Below are positions 1-11,533 of a stretch of DNA of 64,000 nucleotides, one piece after another. Both the position numbers and the translations under genes were made by a program. How positions within the stretch are numbered: position 1 is the first letter of the stretch; each line of letters starts with the position of its first letter. The notes beneath the pieces are model-generated. The model did no database searches, was not told the DNA's origin, and saw only the letters and a list, made by a program, of their open reading frames with translations. The stretch comes from Paulinella micropora. Its lineage: Eukaryota; Cercozoa; Imbricatea; Euglyphida; Paulinellidae. The stretch is from positions 1 to 64,000 of the forward strand of contig WBZZ01002564.1 of NCBI GenBank assembly GCA_019918135.1, written 5' to 3'.

Positions 1-56
1 GCAATATCAATATCGCACATAGATACATACGTACAATAAATTTGCTGTGTCTGTAT

Positions 57-389
57 TTAATCAACATCAACTTCCTGTGTTTCTATTGCGTGAATCATTT
101 TAAACGACGTAACTCTTTTGCGCTTACTTCTGTTGGGCACGATGTTACTGCTATCAACCTTGTTCCTCGTTTTTTCTTTGCTATCTTCTTGTGGATTCAT
201 TTCTTGAACTACATAGGATAGCTTACAATCCTTTTTTTCTTGTTCTTTTGCCTTTTTCTGATCATTAGCTTTCTCTTTACTAAGCTTGCTTTTGCCCGAG
301 GGTTTTTTCTTCGACTGCTTTTGACCGTTCCCTCTGCTAGGTCTAGTTTTCTTTTGCGCTAGCAGTATCAATTCCTGCAAGGTCTGCAA
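57..389 (-). CDS. Lysine-rich hypothetical open frame
   Basis: I do not recognise this product. The 110-residue frame is dominated by lysine, serine and glutamate and has basic clusters (for example KKPSGKSK and RSKRKR) that would suit a nucleic-acid-binding or nuclear tail. It begins with an in-frame ATG, but a plausible splice acceptor (TTGCAG) lies just upstream, so it may be the last exon of a longer gene. The frame ends close to the window edge and no domain is visible. Low complexity makes chance coding possible. Confidence 0.25.
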   Translation of the reverse strand: MQTLQELILLAQKKTRPSRGNGQKQSKKKPSGKSKLSKEKANDQKKAKEQEKKDCKLSYVVQEMNPQEDSKEKTRNKVDSSNIVPNRSKRKRVTSFKMIHAIETQEVDVD

Positions 390-612
390 TTAACATGTGC
401 TTTTTGTATTAGAGCACTCACTATAGCAAATGAGGTCGACAATCCCAAGCTTTTTTGCTTCCTCTGTCTTTGGTGAGCGACCATGGAGTCCTTGCTTAGT
501 TTTCTTTTTGGGCCATGCGCCATGAAACCCTATGCTAATCAAGATCTCGTCGTCGTGCAGATATTCATGTTCCGCTAACCTCAGAAAGCGGCGATTTGAC
601 TCGCCGAAGAGA
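390..612 (-). CDS. Unidentified exon-like open frame
   Basis: Read on the minus strand, this stretch encodes about 70 residues of balanced composition containing NRRFLRLAEHEYLHDDEIL and GRSPKTEEAKKLGIVDLICY. No ATG begins it. A strong donor-like GTGAGT follows the LICY codons and an acceptor-like TTGCAG lies about 35 bases further on, so it may be an internal exon joined to downstream sequence. It abuts the inverted gypsy RNase H fragment on the opposite strand. I do not recognise the family. The protein-like composition is the only positive evidence. Confidence 0.25.
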
Positions 613-620
613 AGTATAAC

Positions 621-860
621 AAGTTGAAGGAAGCTCTGACACTGGACCCTCTCACAGAGGGCGGATAGTTCCTTATTCTACCCGACTTCGAAAAGCGCTT
701 TGTACTAGCTACTGACGCATCCAAATATGCGGTCGGGGTAGTCTTACAGCAATATGACTCCGCTCACAAACAACTCCTGCCTATCATGTTCGTCAGTAAG
801 AAGCTGACACCCGAACAGGTTAATTACTGCACACGATAGCGCGAAGCGTTGGTTATCGTG
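621..860 (+). pseudogene. Ty3/gypsy RNase H fragment, inverted
   Basis: The plus strand encodes the front half of a Ty3/gypsy RNase H domain: PDFEKRFVLATDASKYAVGV, with the first catalytic aspartate in ATDAS, then PIMFVSKKLTPEQVNYCTR and EALVIV. Two in-frame TAG codons break it, one before FLILPDFEK and one after YCTR where a glutamate or glutamine is usual. The rest of the domain, starting at RTDHQNL, is absent here but present on the minus strand ending at 6301. This piece therefore appears to have been separated from the main element and inverted. Confidence 0.85.
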
Positions 861-2743
861 TGACTTGTGGGGTGCGCAAATTGTGTATTGGTCGAGACAT
901 ACTCAGCGTACAGTATTTCAAGTTATAGTTCAAAAGCTAATATAGCAATCGAAAAAAACAGATTCAGCAGTCATAATCGTGTTGCTTTGATCATTTTTCA
1001 GGAAGATGATAAAAGAATTTGATAGCGTTGTGCCATCCGGACACTTTTTCTGCAAAATTCGGAAAATTTTCCCTCCAATATGGTGAAAAAGTGTACAGTT
1101 GAAACTTCATTCGAGTCATTTATTAAAACTACTTAACACTTTTTGAATCCGATTGAAGTACTGTAATTAGTTACATCTGAACATCAATATATTATAATTT
1201 GGGTTAAAACGATCTTACCACGCACTTAACTTTGTGTTGTGAGGGCCCAAATTACATATGGACAAGAATTTATTATCGTTAGGCCGGACCACGGGAATTG
1301 GCTGGTGTTTGCCATGGTGACACTTGTTTTTGGCTCCGCTAGTCTCCCACATTTTCGGTCCATCTTTGATCCTATTTATATAAGAGCAGAGGATTTGTAT
1401 TACGACAGGAGGCCTTACCCTTACGAGCTCAATAATAAAAAGGAATTTAATAATAACGTTGAACACAACTGGTTCAGAACTAACCTCCACTTCTAAAGTA
1501 GAAATGGAAGTCAAGTCTGAACCCAAACAACAAGTCAGAGGAAAAAACCGTTAAAAACGGAGTGTCCCTTTGACAGGGTCAACTGACACGTTGCGTTACA
1601 TCCGTAACCTGCACAAATGCCAAAACATACCACAAACAACAACCCATAAGTGCAGTTTCCCTTATTTAGCCATAAATTCCCAGTCACGGGAAAAAGGCCA
1701 AATTTCACGGAATTTCCGTGACCTTTTTTCCTTAACTTCAAACGGTTACTACATGTGTTGTAGAAGGATCGGGTCAACGCTATTAATGTGGGAGGTTATT
1801 CAATATGGATGCTACACAATAGTGTAATCTGCATCCTAAAAACCTTCTCCACGCCGGTAAACGGTTATGTCAATTATATAGGTTTTAAGGTCCTATGTGA
1901 TCCAAGCTTCCTAGCTTTCTTCCCATATTCCTTATCCTAAAACAACATTAAAACCGGATGTATTAATCAGAACCGGAAATGTAATAAGAATTCATCTTAA
2001 AATACATGTAATAACAAGGAATTACTTCCACGAGTAAATTCCCGTAAGCACCAATAGCGTAAAAACGATGTAGTATACCGTGGGTGTTACATAGCACCCC
2101 CTCCCCCTCCTTTGAGATCGCTCGGATCTCAACTTCCGGAGTAATACCAACGGAGACTACAACTCGTATAATCTCGTCAGTACCGGCTTTTTGGGGAATC
2201 CCAGCCGACTGTCCACCACCCCAAGAGCTTCCCGAGCTCGACCCTTGATCAAATCTTACCAAGAGCCATCCAACAGGTTATTGGCTTGTGCTTCATGTGG
2301 GCTAAGTACCAAGACTTAATGTTGCCCGAAGATCGTGAATCTGACACTCGACCAGTCCACGTCTTCAACCCTATGCGCGCGATTTTCCCGAAGTCACAGT
2401 CCCATAGTCTGGCCGACCACCAGACCCTGTTCAACCCGTCAAATGTGAATGGTGCCTTGGCCCGAAGTCCGAATTGACCGAACCTCAAAGTCCAAACTTT
2501 AAAACGACGATGGCCTTCTCGCCGAGTTCCCTCCGCGTACTGTGTCCGTAAAGCTTTAACGTTGAGTAGGACTCTCAGTACTCTATTTCCCACTTTGACA
2601 ACTATGGTCAATGTGCGCCCAACATTGCCCCGACCCGAATTCCGTTCCTTCTACCATATCCGTATCCCGGATGCTCCTCCTCACTTCGCTTGGGTGCTTC
2701 TTCCCTCGCACCGTCTCAGTTGCGTGTGCACCCCCGATTACCC
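861..2743. other. No gene seen; flank of gypsy element
   Basis: I see only short overlapping frames with no domain. The stretch lies on the 3' side of the minus-strand gypsy element, where a 3' LTR would be expected. I could not match any part of it by eye to the 5' flank (8.9-10.9 kb), so no LTR pair is called. Confidence 0.4.
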
Positions 2744-3772
2744 TTAAGTACACCCCGCTCTGCTTGAGCATGTCCCATACCTTCTGCGGGATGTGCCCGT
2801 CGTGTAACTCGAAGGCCAGGGGCAATCCAACACTCCCCTCGGCCACGCCGATATGGTCCATGCCTCATGATCCTTGTCACCCTTCCGTGTGGCTGGATCT
2901 ATCTTGGCATCCCATACCTCCCTAATCGCAGCATCCCCCCATACCGGGACATACTCGCGGTACATCCGGTTCTCAACCGTATCCTTATCCCAAGACCGGT
3001 AAAACTGTAGCATAGGCGGAAGGTACCTAAGCGCACTCTTCGACGATCGAGCCTTCCTCGAGTCCTTAGCCAGTCCCACCACCTTCATCACAAAGAGAAC
3101 ATCCTTGTCCCCCTTTGTAACGAATCTAGATGGGGGCCTGACCAGATAGAACTGATCCAAAACCCACGTCATCCCCAGTGTCTTATTACCTTCCTTCCAC
3201 AACTTGTGCTTGACATCCACCTGCGAGGGTTCAACCAGCCCCTCCGGCTCCGCCTGCACGCCCATCTTCCTACGCTTACCCGGCCTACTCCCCGGTTCCG
3301 AGTAGATCAGATCATTTTCCGCCGCCCTCTTCGCTGCCTCCGTGGGTGGCTTGCGACTCGCATCTGACCCCTTTTCCCCGGCTTCGGGCCCTTTGGAGTT
3401 TATCCGGCCGACGCCCTCTTCAGGGGCCCGTGCCTTCTTCCCCTCCTGGCCCTTCCGGTCCCCGGGTTTCCCACCATCGGGTTCCTTATCCGTTCCCAAT
3501 TTAGGAGGGTCCTGAAACTCTCCCTTTTCCCTGACGAGCGCTTCCTGGAGCGTCTCGTTCCCCATTAGGAACGGATCGTACTTGATGAGGCGCCGAACAT
3601 AAACAATCTTGTTCTCCCCCCTGCCTCTAATCTGATAGTTAAACGGCCCCGTCTGTTGCACCACCTGATAAGGCCCCTTCCAGTGCACAAACATTTTAGA
3701 TGATATGCCTTTCGAAACCTGTGGGTAGTATAACATGACGATGTCCCCTGGCTTATACGTCACCATAGACAA
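2744..3772 (-). pseudogene. Gypsy integrase C-terminal domain plus tail
   Basis: The first ~75 residues (YKPGDIVMLYYPQ, then VHWKGPYQVVQQTGPFNYQI and VYVRRLIKYDPF) match the small beta-barrel that follows the integrase core in Ty3/gypsy polyproteins and contacts DNA. A charged linker of roughly 110 residues follows, then a segment rich in W, Y and F (LWKEGNKTLGMTWVLDQFYL, MLQFYRSWDKDTVENRMYRE) that I do not recognise. It could be a chromodomain-like or targeting module. The frame is open for 342 codons but is separated from the integrase core by a frame change near 3.8 kb. Confidence 0.75.
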
Positions 3773-3832
3773 GTCCTGTTCTAAGGGTTCCTTTGCTCAG
3801 CTGGCGGGTCTGTTCCGCCAGCCTCGCTTGCC

Positions 3833-4546
3833 TTACCGCTTGCATGGCCTCCATGGAGACACGCATACGAACCCCCCAGACTCATCCTCGTCCATCATAA
3901 GCCCAGGTCCATCCTGATACACCAGGTGTTGGGGCATCATCGGCTCCTGTCCGTACACCACCTGATACGGGGACCTACATTCCGCCCCCGCTCCAAGAGC
4001 CTTCGACTGCATCGCGTTCATAGCGAAAACAAAGCTCGGGACCACCTCTCTCCACAAGAGCTGACTCTTCTTGCAGTAGATCCTCAGAGCCGACTTGAGC
4101 GGTCTATGCACCTAGTGCTCAATTTTGCCATTAGCCCTTGGATTGTACGGTGTAACGTACTGCCAGTGAACCCCTTAAAACTTTGCGAGCTTTTCCATCA
4201 GCTCGTTGTCAAAGGCTGGCCCCTTATCTGAGCAGATCGTCTTGGGGACCCCTACCACACATAGGATTCGATCGATCAGCTCCCTGGCTGTCGTCTCTGC
4301 CGTTGTGTCAGGCACCGGTATCGCCCAAACGTAATTGCTCGCCCTATCAATGACCGTCATCAAGAACTTATCCTTCGCCGGCCCCACCGGCGGCACCGGC
4401 CCCACGTGGTCCACAATGAACAGGAACTCAAAGAGCCTTTGCAGCAATGTAAATTTCCCTACCGGGATTTTCCCTTCCACTGGGTGCTTTTTGTTCAACT
4501 GACAGGTCGTGCAGCCCTTGACCCTCTCCTTGATGAACTTATCCAT
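3833..4546 (-). pseudogene. Gypsy integrase catalytic core
   Basis: Two adjacent frames carry the rve-type core. The upstream frame has CTTCQLNKKHPVEGK followed by FIVDHVGPVPPVGPAKDKFL (first catalytic aspartate region), DRASNYVWAIPV and ICSDKGPAFDN (second aspartate). The downstream frame has LRIYCKKSQLLWREVVPSFVFAMNAM and SPYQVVYGQEP, typical of the end of the core. The third catalytic residue falls at the broken junction near 4.1 kb, where an in-frame stop and a frame change lie. The enzyme is not functional as read. Confidence 0.85.
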
Positions 4547-4570
4547 TCCTTCCCACCATCCTCCTTTTGA

Positions 4571-4975
4571 TCAGATAATCCACTGCGTCCTCTGCACCCC
4601 CGGGTGATTAACCAACGGGACCACGTGCGACGCTACGTAGAACATCTGTCTCAGTTTGGCCGGGACCCATAAGACCCACTTCTCCGGGTTCTTGGCCGTC
4701 TCTGCCGTCTTACCCATATACCAAAGGAGGCCATCCCGCCATGCCAGAGCTTTTAGCTGTGATCGGATCTTCTCCGTCAGCAACAGCTCGTCCCCTGCCA
4801 AAAAGTACTGGATCAAGTCCTTGTACTGTTCATCGGCCCTCTGACACTGTCTCCATGCCTCCATCGACGCGATACGCACTGTACCGTCCTCTACCTGGAT
4901 TCCCACTCGAGGCCTGGAATCCAGCTCCGACCCCTCCGCAGCCCCGTGAAGCAATTGACCACACTCTATAATCAA
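4571..4975 (-). pseudogene. Gypsy integrase H2C2 domain
   Basis: This frame contains YKDLIQYFLAGDELLL, WRDGLLWYMGK and LRQMFYVASHVVPLVNHPGVQ. It aligns with the linker and zinc-binding (HHCC) domain preceding the core in Ty3/gypsy integrases. The histidines of HVVPLVNHPG are visible, and the paired cysteines (CTTC) are in the next frame at 4546 downward. It continues pol after an interruption at 4976-5640. Confidence 0.75.
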
Positions 4976-5640
4976 TACCTAGTCAATACTAGCGTCCCAG
5001 TATTACTATTCCGTCATTATATTCCAAGTGTTTACAGTTCACTTTTGCAGTGTGTTTACCTTTTAATACTGAAGTACAAACAGTGGTGCTTGAGCACAAG
5101 AACTACGATTCCTATCCGTTCCATCTAAAGCTATCCGTTCTACAAATGGTTGGTCTAGGTTATTAATACATAAGTTTTGATTAAAAATTTTCTCTTATCT
5201 TTTTTTTCGGCAACCGGCTGGCTGATATTCGACTGTAAACTTTGAAGGAGGAAGTGACTGGAAGTCACTAGGGAAGTGGCAGAATGTCATTATGGATTTC
5301 AAAGTAAGTTGCAGTACTGAATTGGGTGGATAGTAGCCGGCTGGAAGGACTGTCACTGAATATACGGTGTGGGACGCACTGTATAAATATGGAGGGACAT
5401 GACGGTAAAGCCAATCGGACATCTATGGCTGCGTGTCAGATTTCAGTTACTTGGGCAGCTATGACATAGCTGAAGGAGCAGTGGGAAGGAAAAGATAATA
5501 AAGGCGGAAAACATCGACGGTTTCGATAAGCATATATGCCAATCATGATGGCATATTGGAAGTCTCGGACGTTTTAGCCGCTAAGGGAGGCATTAAAAGC
5601 GGGCTGTCGAACCGAGCGAGCGGAGTGTATGATGCTACAC
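4976..5640. other. AT-rich interruption within gypsy pol
   Basis: The pol coding signal stops at about 5640 on one side and resumes at 4975. In between I see no retrotransposon domain and only short frames. The stretch could be a small insertion into pol or a diverged linker. No terminal repeats were recognised. Confidence 0.4.
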
Positions 5641-5647
5641 TCGGGCT

Positions 5648-6301
5648 TTTGTTCTCAGTGTTATCCGCCGATGAAGGACTCTGCGCCTGGAGATGAGGCT
5701 ACCGCAACACCACTGGCTCTAACGAGGTCACCTCCGGTTCTGGAGCCGTTTCCACGCCCGGGTCTTCCACGTAGGTTCGGACGGCCGGTGCCGCGTGCGC
5801 TTGGCAACAGTAGCACTCATGCTCCGCCTTATCCTCATCCAGAATAGCGGCCTAATCGGCCTCATATTCCTTCAGGCGTTGCACTGCCTCCTCCGCAAAG
5901 TGCTCCCTACAGCACTCTGCTTGGCCAACCTCCCGTTCCAACTGAGACATCATGACCCTCCTGTATTCCCTCTTTTTTGCCTCCATCACCCGAGGCTCCT
6001 TTCGGCTAGACCCCGGGTGAGCCTTATTGGCATAGAAGATCATGTTCGCCGGCAAGATATCCTTTTGATCCTTCCTCAACGCCAAGTCCTCGAACTCGTC
6101 CATCTGCTGCATCGCAGCCAGACATGCGGATGGAGTTGAGTAATTGACCCTCGACAATGAGTCTGCGACAATATTCTTCTTGCCGGGAATATATTTGACG
6201 GTGAAGTCATAACACGACAGCAAGGCCTGCCACCTGGCCAGCCTGCCCGTGCAATCGTTCGTCATCAACCACATAAGGTTCTGGTGGTCCGTCCTTACCA
6301 C
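5648..6301 (-). pseudogene. Gypsy RNase H distal half and linker
   Basis: The frame opens with VRTDHQNLMWLMTND, continues RLARWQALLSCYDFTVKYIP, and has GKKNIVADSLSRVN, the canonical end of Ty3/gypsy RNase H. A charged linker follows (KEYEAD, stop, then AAILDEDKAEHE). The reading frame continues past an in-frame TAG near 5852 to about 5648, with another TAG after VVLR. The proximal half of the domain is missing here and lies inverted at 621-860. Confidence 0.9.
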
Positions 6302-7329
6302 GATATCCCGTGACCCCCATACAGAGGACCATCTCTATTCTTGATAAAACTAGAATATCTAGAAGGGATGAATTGTGGATTGTGCCACTGTAAGTTGCAC
6401 ATCATTCCCGTACTAGCAGTAAAATATGGTAATATGTTGGCAAATAGCAAGGAGGGCCGGCAGAGAATAGGTTTACGTGAATTTGCCATAAAAAGACAAA
6501 TCCAGTAACGGATATTCTCGGTAACGGTATATCTCCGACGTTTTCGACACTTTGCATGTCTTTTCCCCCGATATTTCCGGAACTTAGCGAGTTCTTCTTT
6601 CCGGGTTTTGCAGTATCTTTTAGCGAGACTTGCTGTGCACTCGCCCCCTTTCCCTCCCTCTCTCAGTATACTGCAGCTGATCATCTCACTCTCAGATGGG
6701 TAATCACGGGAAGGGCGTGGGCGACGTGATGGGTCCTGTGATAGATCAATGGACGGAAATTGGGGGTCTTGACTGGCATGATACCCGCATAACTCTGCAT
6801 AAGCTAGCCTCTTTGCTTCCTCCCCTGCCTTACCCCAACTCCCCCCCTGTCCAAACTTCACCCCACACTGTTCTCCTTTCCAGTTTATCCCTTGACAACG
6901 AATGGTTTGTGGGCCTGTTGTGTTGCTCTTTGGAGTGGAGGTAGTGGGTTGTGTTGTTTCGTTCTTTCTCTGTCTAGAGTTCTGAGGGGGTGTGGGTGTC
7001 GGTTTCTCTTTTGTCTTCCGTTTCTCTTTTTCGTTTGAATGCGAGGGTTTTGGCTGCGATGGTGGATGTTGCACGCGTTGCGTGTCTTGTGGGGTTGTGA
7101 GGGCAGGAGTTATTGTTGTAGAGGTGTCGAGGTGTTGGTCACTAGTGAGAGTGCGTTGTGGAGGGTTGTGGGGTCTGTCACGGAGTGTGTTGCGAGCCAA
7201 TGGAGCACTCGACAGTTCCCCCCCCCCCCCCCCCACGGGCTCTTGTGGGTTGTTCCAAGGGTTTGTTCTCACTTTGCTCCTGTTGAGGCTCACTATCCTC
7301 CTCACCCTCTTGCTCAGCATCACGAGCAA
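6295..7329 (-). pseudogene. Gypsy-associated basic Cys/His segment
   Basis: A 344-codon frame between Gag and RNase H. It starts with a Pro/Thr/Gln-rich stretch, then has RCQGINWKGEQCGVKFGQGG and AYAELCGYHASQ. This C...C...C-G-x-H spacing resembles small zinc-binding modules of the kind C-x(n)-C-x(n)-CxxH. A very basic region (RKYRGKRHAKCRKRRRY) follows. No reverse transcriptase or DSG/DTG protease motif is present, so the region where RT should be has been lost. Frame breaks at both ends leave the product uncertain. Confidence 0.45.
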
Positions 7330-7448
7330 TTATGCTTTCCCCACTTTTGATGTTTCCATCCATCACATCCTCGCTAGTTTCCATAATGACAAGCCCATAC
7401 TCTTCCTCTTCAGAGCTGTCTTCCCCTTCAGACTTGTCTTCTCCTTCA

Positions 7449-8906
7449 TCAACCTCCTCTCCTACCTCTCCTCTCATAAGAGTACCTCCCTTGGCTTCTT
7501 TCTTTACGAAATTTGCCACTCTTGTCTCTATGCTTCCCTTTCGAGGAGTCAGAGTGAGTTGACTTTGAACTGGTTCGTTTGGAGTTAGGCTTTAGTTTTG
7601 GGCAAAAACGCTTAGCATGCCCAGTTTGGTAGCAGTTGTAGCATGTTGCCGTCAACCACCATTCCTGTCCTGAGCTATCACCCCCATTACTTTCGCCCTT
7701 TTCCCCTTTCCCGTTCTTTGTCCATCTCTTGTACTTCTCTCTCTTTTCTTTCTCTCCTCCCTCTCCCTCTCCTAGCAGTAGATTCGCTCCCTTGCCCTCT
7801 CTCTTTCTCTCTCTCCTTCCTACGTTCTCTTCTGAGCTTGTTCTGCTTAGCTTGCCACAGCACGTAAATTTCTCTTGCCGACTGTACCATACCGTCATGC
7901 GATGGCCTACTTGCTGCTGCTAGTTTGTAATACTCATTGAGATAGTTTGGCCTATATGCCTCATGCTCAGCTAGCTTCTCTAACAGTCCATTCACTGCCT
8001 CCTCTGGTTCAAAATCTTTTCCTCTCAAAGTCTCTAACCAGTTTTTCTGGAGTAGGTGTTATGCAGTTAGATATTCATCCATATCTTCTGTTGGTCTCGG
8101 TCTCATCTCTTTAAACGCTTTCTCCTCAACATACCTTGCCGCACCACTGAGATTTCCGTATTTTTCCTTTACAATGCAGACTTTTTCGAACAGGCAATGA
8201 ACCTTTTTGCTTCTCAGAAATTGTATCACTTTAGCTTCCGAAAATGCTGTAGTGACGAGAAGTTGAAACATTCTGCAGCGATGCAGATATTGCTGTTCTT
8301 CTCTGTACTTTTTCTTTCTTCGCAAATAGACGTCTTTGCTTGTTCTTATCATCGCGGCCCTCTTCTTTCTTCTGTTCGCTCTCTCGATCTCTTCCCATGC
8401 TTTCTTCTCTTCCTTTGTGAGATCTTTCCAGTTGGCTGGTTTCTCTGTCGGAGCCTTTTGCTCTGGTGGTGTTCTGCTACCTCTTTGTCTCTGTTGTTGT
8501 GTTTGTTGTTTCGTCTTCTTCGTCTGATCCATCTGGTGTGTCCACCTCATGTGGTTCTCTCGGTTCGTCCATTTCTTGCTCTTCTCATTCGATCTTTATC
8601 GCCGAATCCATATTTCGTCTTTGCCGCTTTATGGTCTTTAAAAGCATAATGGAACATGTCCCCGAGAGTGCTGCTAATACCATATGCATACTCCTCTATC
8701 TGATAATAGCAACTTTGCAAATCCTTTTTGTTTCCGCTAAACACCGGTGTGTGAGACATCAACTGTCTCATGCCAACCGCATGGTGCCGAAAATCATTTT
8801 CCCAGCGGCTCATAACCGTTGATTGTGTAATTACCCTGTCACTCACGGACCTAATACCTTTACACTCCGGTTTGCTGAGAGACTCCGTTAGAAGCCACGA
8901 TGCCAA
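7449..8906 (-). pseudogene. Gypsy Gag with CCHC zinc knuckle
   Basis: Four overlapping minus-strand frames together read as a Gag. The N-terminal part has WENDFRHHAVGMRQLMSHT and a capsid-like helical segment. The middle has NWKDLTKEEKKAWEEIERAN, YGNLSGAARYVEEKAFKEM and MRPRPTEDMDEYLTA. After an in-frame TAA comes LRGKDFEPEEAVNGLLEKLA, then a nucleocapsid with CYNCYQTGHAKRFC (C-x2-C-x4-H-x4-C) and a Lys/Arg/Ser-rich tail. Such proteins package the element's RNA. The frame is interrupted by at least one stop and several frame changes. Confidence 0.8.
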
Positions 8907-9289
8907 TCGACACTTTTAATCCGCAAGTAGATAGCAGAACTGACAAACTCGAAGGTAATAACGAAACTGAAATAAAGTCCGCACGACCGTGACTGTAATT
9001 ATTACACAATTGTTATTGTCCAATCCTGAATACCAATATAGACCGTTACGTCCGTTACTCTTATTGACTAGAACTATACTGTCATTGCACTATACGAATA
9101 AATTACTTCCCACTCACAAAGTAATTACTAATAGTAAACGTAGTTAACCTACCAACGTTGGTGAGGTGTGCAGACACTTGAAGACGTGACTGATGAAAGT
9201 GTACTACTGTACTTGAAGGAGTGCTTCAAAGGCAAGTCCAATTAATATGCTCAAGTATTGTATCCGGCAAAATTTTCATCATCTTGGGA

Positions 9290-9645
9290 AAGATTTCTAA
9301 GCAGTTTCTCTCGAAGCCTACGGTCTGTTTCTTTGTACACAAATTTACCGCACGTGCGTGCTTCAAACTTGAATTCACGTGAAATCAGGTGAAAAGGTAA
9401 TAGATTGGGGGAAAAATGCAATAGTTAATCCGAGGCTTTCAAGTTTGTAAAAACTTGAACTTTGAATTAATTGTTTAAACTGTTATTTAGTGTCCTGAAC
9501 GAAATCGAAAGTGACTAGTTATTAATAGTGAAGTCGAAACGTCGAGCAGAGGAGAATCTAACTGGCAGGTCAAAACTTGACAGTAAAATGTCAACGGTAG
9601 CCTGTGGTTCTGGCTTGTCGTTAAAGTGCTCAGTCTAATAGCTCC
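9290..9645 (-). repeat. Diverged dispersed repeat, copy A
   Basis: The reverse complement of this stretch matches 23,340-23,680 in order at several blocks: GACTGAGCAC, TTAGATTCTCCTCTGC, CGACGTTTCGACTTCACTA, AACTATTGCATTTTTC and TAAATTTGTG. Between blocks the two copies are diverged. The copies are in opposite orientation about 14 kb apart. Confidence 0.75.
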
Positions 9646-10312
9646 CCCCCCCCCCCCCCCCCGTGCCCCAGACCTAACGCCTGTTGAGTAGAGTTACCTC
9701 AGTTTAACTAAGGTATTAATATATATAAGTAGATAGAATTACTGTATTGTATCCTTAGCCTAGTACTGGCTACTAATATTAATATCTTGAAATTTCTACG
9801 GAGTAAGACTGATTAAGTTAATACTACCTCTTGGGTGGCACTGTCAAAGTATAATGTCCGCTGTATATCATATTAATACCACATCACTAAATATTAATAC
9901 TTAAGTGAAATTGGTATTAATACTATGATATATTATCAGTCCTAAATCAAACTACCCAGGTAACGGTAAATCCGGGTAACGTCGGAAATGAAATAGGAAC
10001 AACTACTGAGTCCCTACTTTAGGTATCCTCAGTCTTCATATCGTTAGGACAGTTATCGGTTATTATTAATAAATATCGTACTATTGTAACAGTTTACCTA
10101 TCTGCGCCTACACAAAAATCAAATAGAACAACTTCAATTATTATTAATAATACCATCTCACAACAAATTTTAACTCGCTTGTTAAAAAGGATACTATTTT
10201 TTAGGATTATTAATAATACTATTTTATTAAATCCGAACTCCTGACATGTATATGTATACCACAGAAGCGATATTATCTTTACTCTAAACAGTTAGGTTCA
10301 ATAGATATCCAA

Positions 10313-10555
10313 TTAGTAACTAGCTGCGTGTGTCGCTTGAGAAGTGAGGATAAAAGATCTGGATACATGGGGTCCAATAAGTTTATAATTAGTAACTCGC
10401 TGCGTATGTCGGTTTAGAAGTGGGGATATAAAAGATATGGTTACAAACCGAGACATGAATAAAAATACGCTCTTGACATACTAAATAACTGATGTTTGTG
10501 CTTCCGAAATAAGTGGGGATAAATAGATAAATACACAAACTTAGACATGAATAAG
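10313..10555. repeat. Degenerate tandem repeat, three ~80-bp units
   Basis: Units begin near 10,313, 10,387 and 10,490. They share words such as TAGTAACT, GCTGCGTRTGTCG, AGTGGGGATA and AGACATGAATAA. Copies are imperfect and no coding frame crosses them. Confidence 0.6.
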
Positions 10556-10587
10556 CAGACGTTTTTGTACAAGTGAACTGAGTTCAA

Positions 10588-10631
<44 letters not shown>

Positions 10632-10900
10632 TTAGAACTTCCTTCTTGATGGATTCCTTTCAAGTGAAAATTGGAAGATAATAACACCCAGATGATGAAA
10701 ATACTATAGAGTCGAGATGGAATCAGGCTAAGTACAGTAACATAAAGCTTCGTAAAACTAAGCCATCGGGCTGCAAAGCTCTAGGTCACTGTACTTAGAT
10801 CTCATTCTGACTAGGCTGTTTTGTGTGTGTGTCTATTTTCATGTCTCCAAGTCTTTTGATTACTGTTATTTTTTCGTTGTATCTACGTTGTTTAGTTGAT

Positions 10901-11502
10901 TTAGTGTGTTCTTGTGCCGGTGGGGCTAGTTACCCCGTCTGAGGTCGGCATCTTGACGAGCTGAATCGTCTCAGCAGGCCGCTCCTGGACCGGGAAGATA
11001 TTGTCGCTCTTGTCTTCGCGCCGAGCGGCTTGCTTGTCCCGATACGTCTCCCAGATCCCGTACCCGAGCGTGGAGAACACCACAAACAGCCCAAATAACC
11101 CGCCTGGGCCGATGGTATGGCCTGCCAGACACGCACGAGTCACCTCCAACATCCCAACAAAGGCAGACACGCACAAACACAAAGAAAAGAGTGGGCGCGG
11201 ACCAAAGAGAGCGAGTGAGAGAATGATGGAAAAGAGTTGCCGGAACGTCATAATGCAGGCGAAGGTCACCGCTCCGAACATCTACGGGGCAGACACAACC
11301 ACGTGTGTTAGCAGCACTGCGGCATATGCCACTCCATGCAACTCTGCTCAGCATACGGTGGTGTGATACCGCAATAGTGTTGAAGATGAAAGTCTGCCCC
11401 TATGAACATAAGGCACACAGCAAAGAGTAGAGAGGAACAGTCTCTCAGGAAGTTCGCACTGACAATAACAGCAACAGACTCAGCTTGCAGCAAGGAGAAT
11501 CT

Positions 11503-11533
<31 letters not shown>

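Larger units (their letters stand above)
2744..8906 (-). mobile_element. Degraded Ty3/gypsy LTR retrotransposon
   Basis: Minus-strand remnants appear in gag-pol order. A Gag with a CCHC zinc knuckle lies at about 8906-7449, a basic cysteine-rich segment follows, then the distal half of RNase H (6301 downward), the integrase zinc-binding domain (4975-4571), the integrase core (4546-3833) and an integrase C-terminal SH3-like domain with a long extension (3772-2744). Protease and reverse transcriptase are missing between about 6.5 and 6.3 kb, and frameshifts and stops separate the pieces. The missing proximal RNase H segment is found inverted at 621-860. About 0.7 kb of AT-rich sequence interrupts pol at 4976-5640. 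No LTRs or target-site duplication were identified. The element cannot encode a functional polyprotein. Confidence 0.85.
8907..10900. other. Gene-free, AT-rich interval
   Basis: No coding frame of note. It contains a diverged copy of a dispersed repeat (9290-9645), a poly-C run near 9643-9662, an AT-rich stretch rich in TTAATA words, three degenerate tandem copies of an ~80-bp unit at 10,313-10,555, and a ~37-base poly-A near 10,591-10,627. A 5' LTR of the gypsy element would be expected here but was not matched. Confidence 0.5.
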
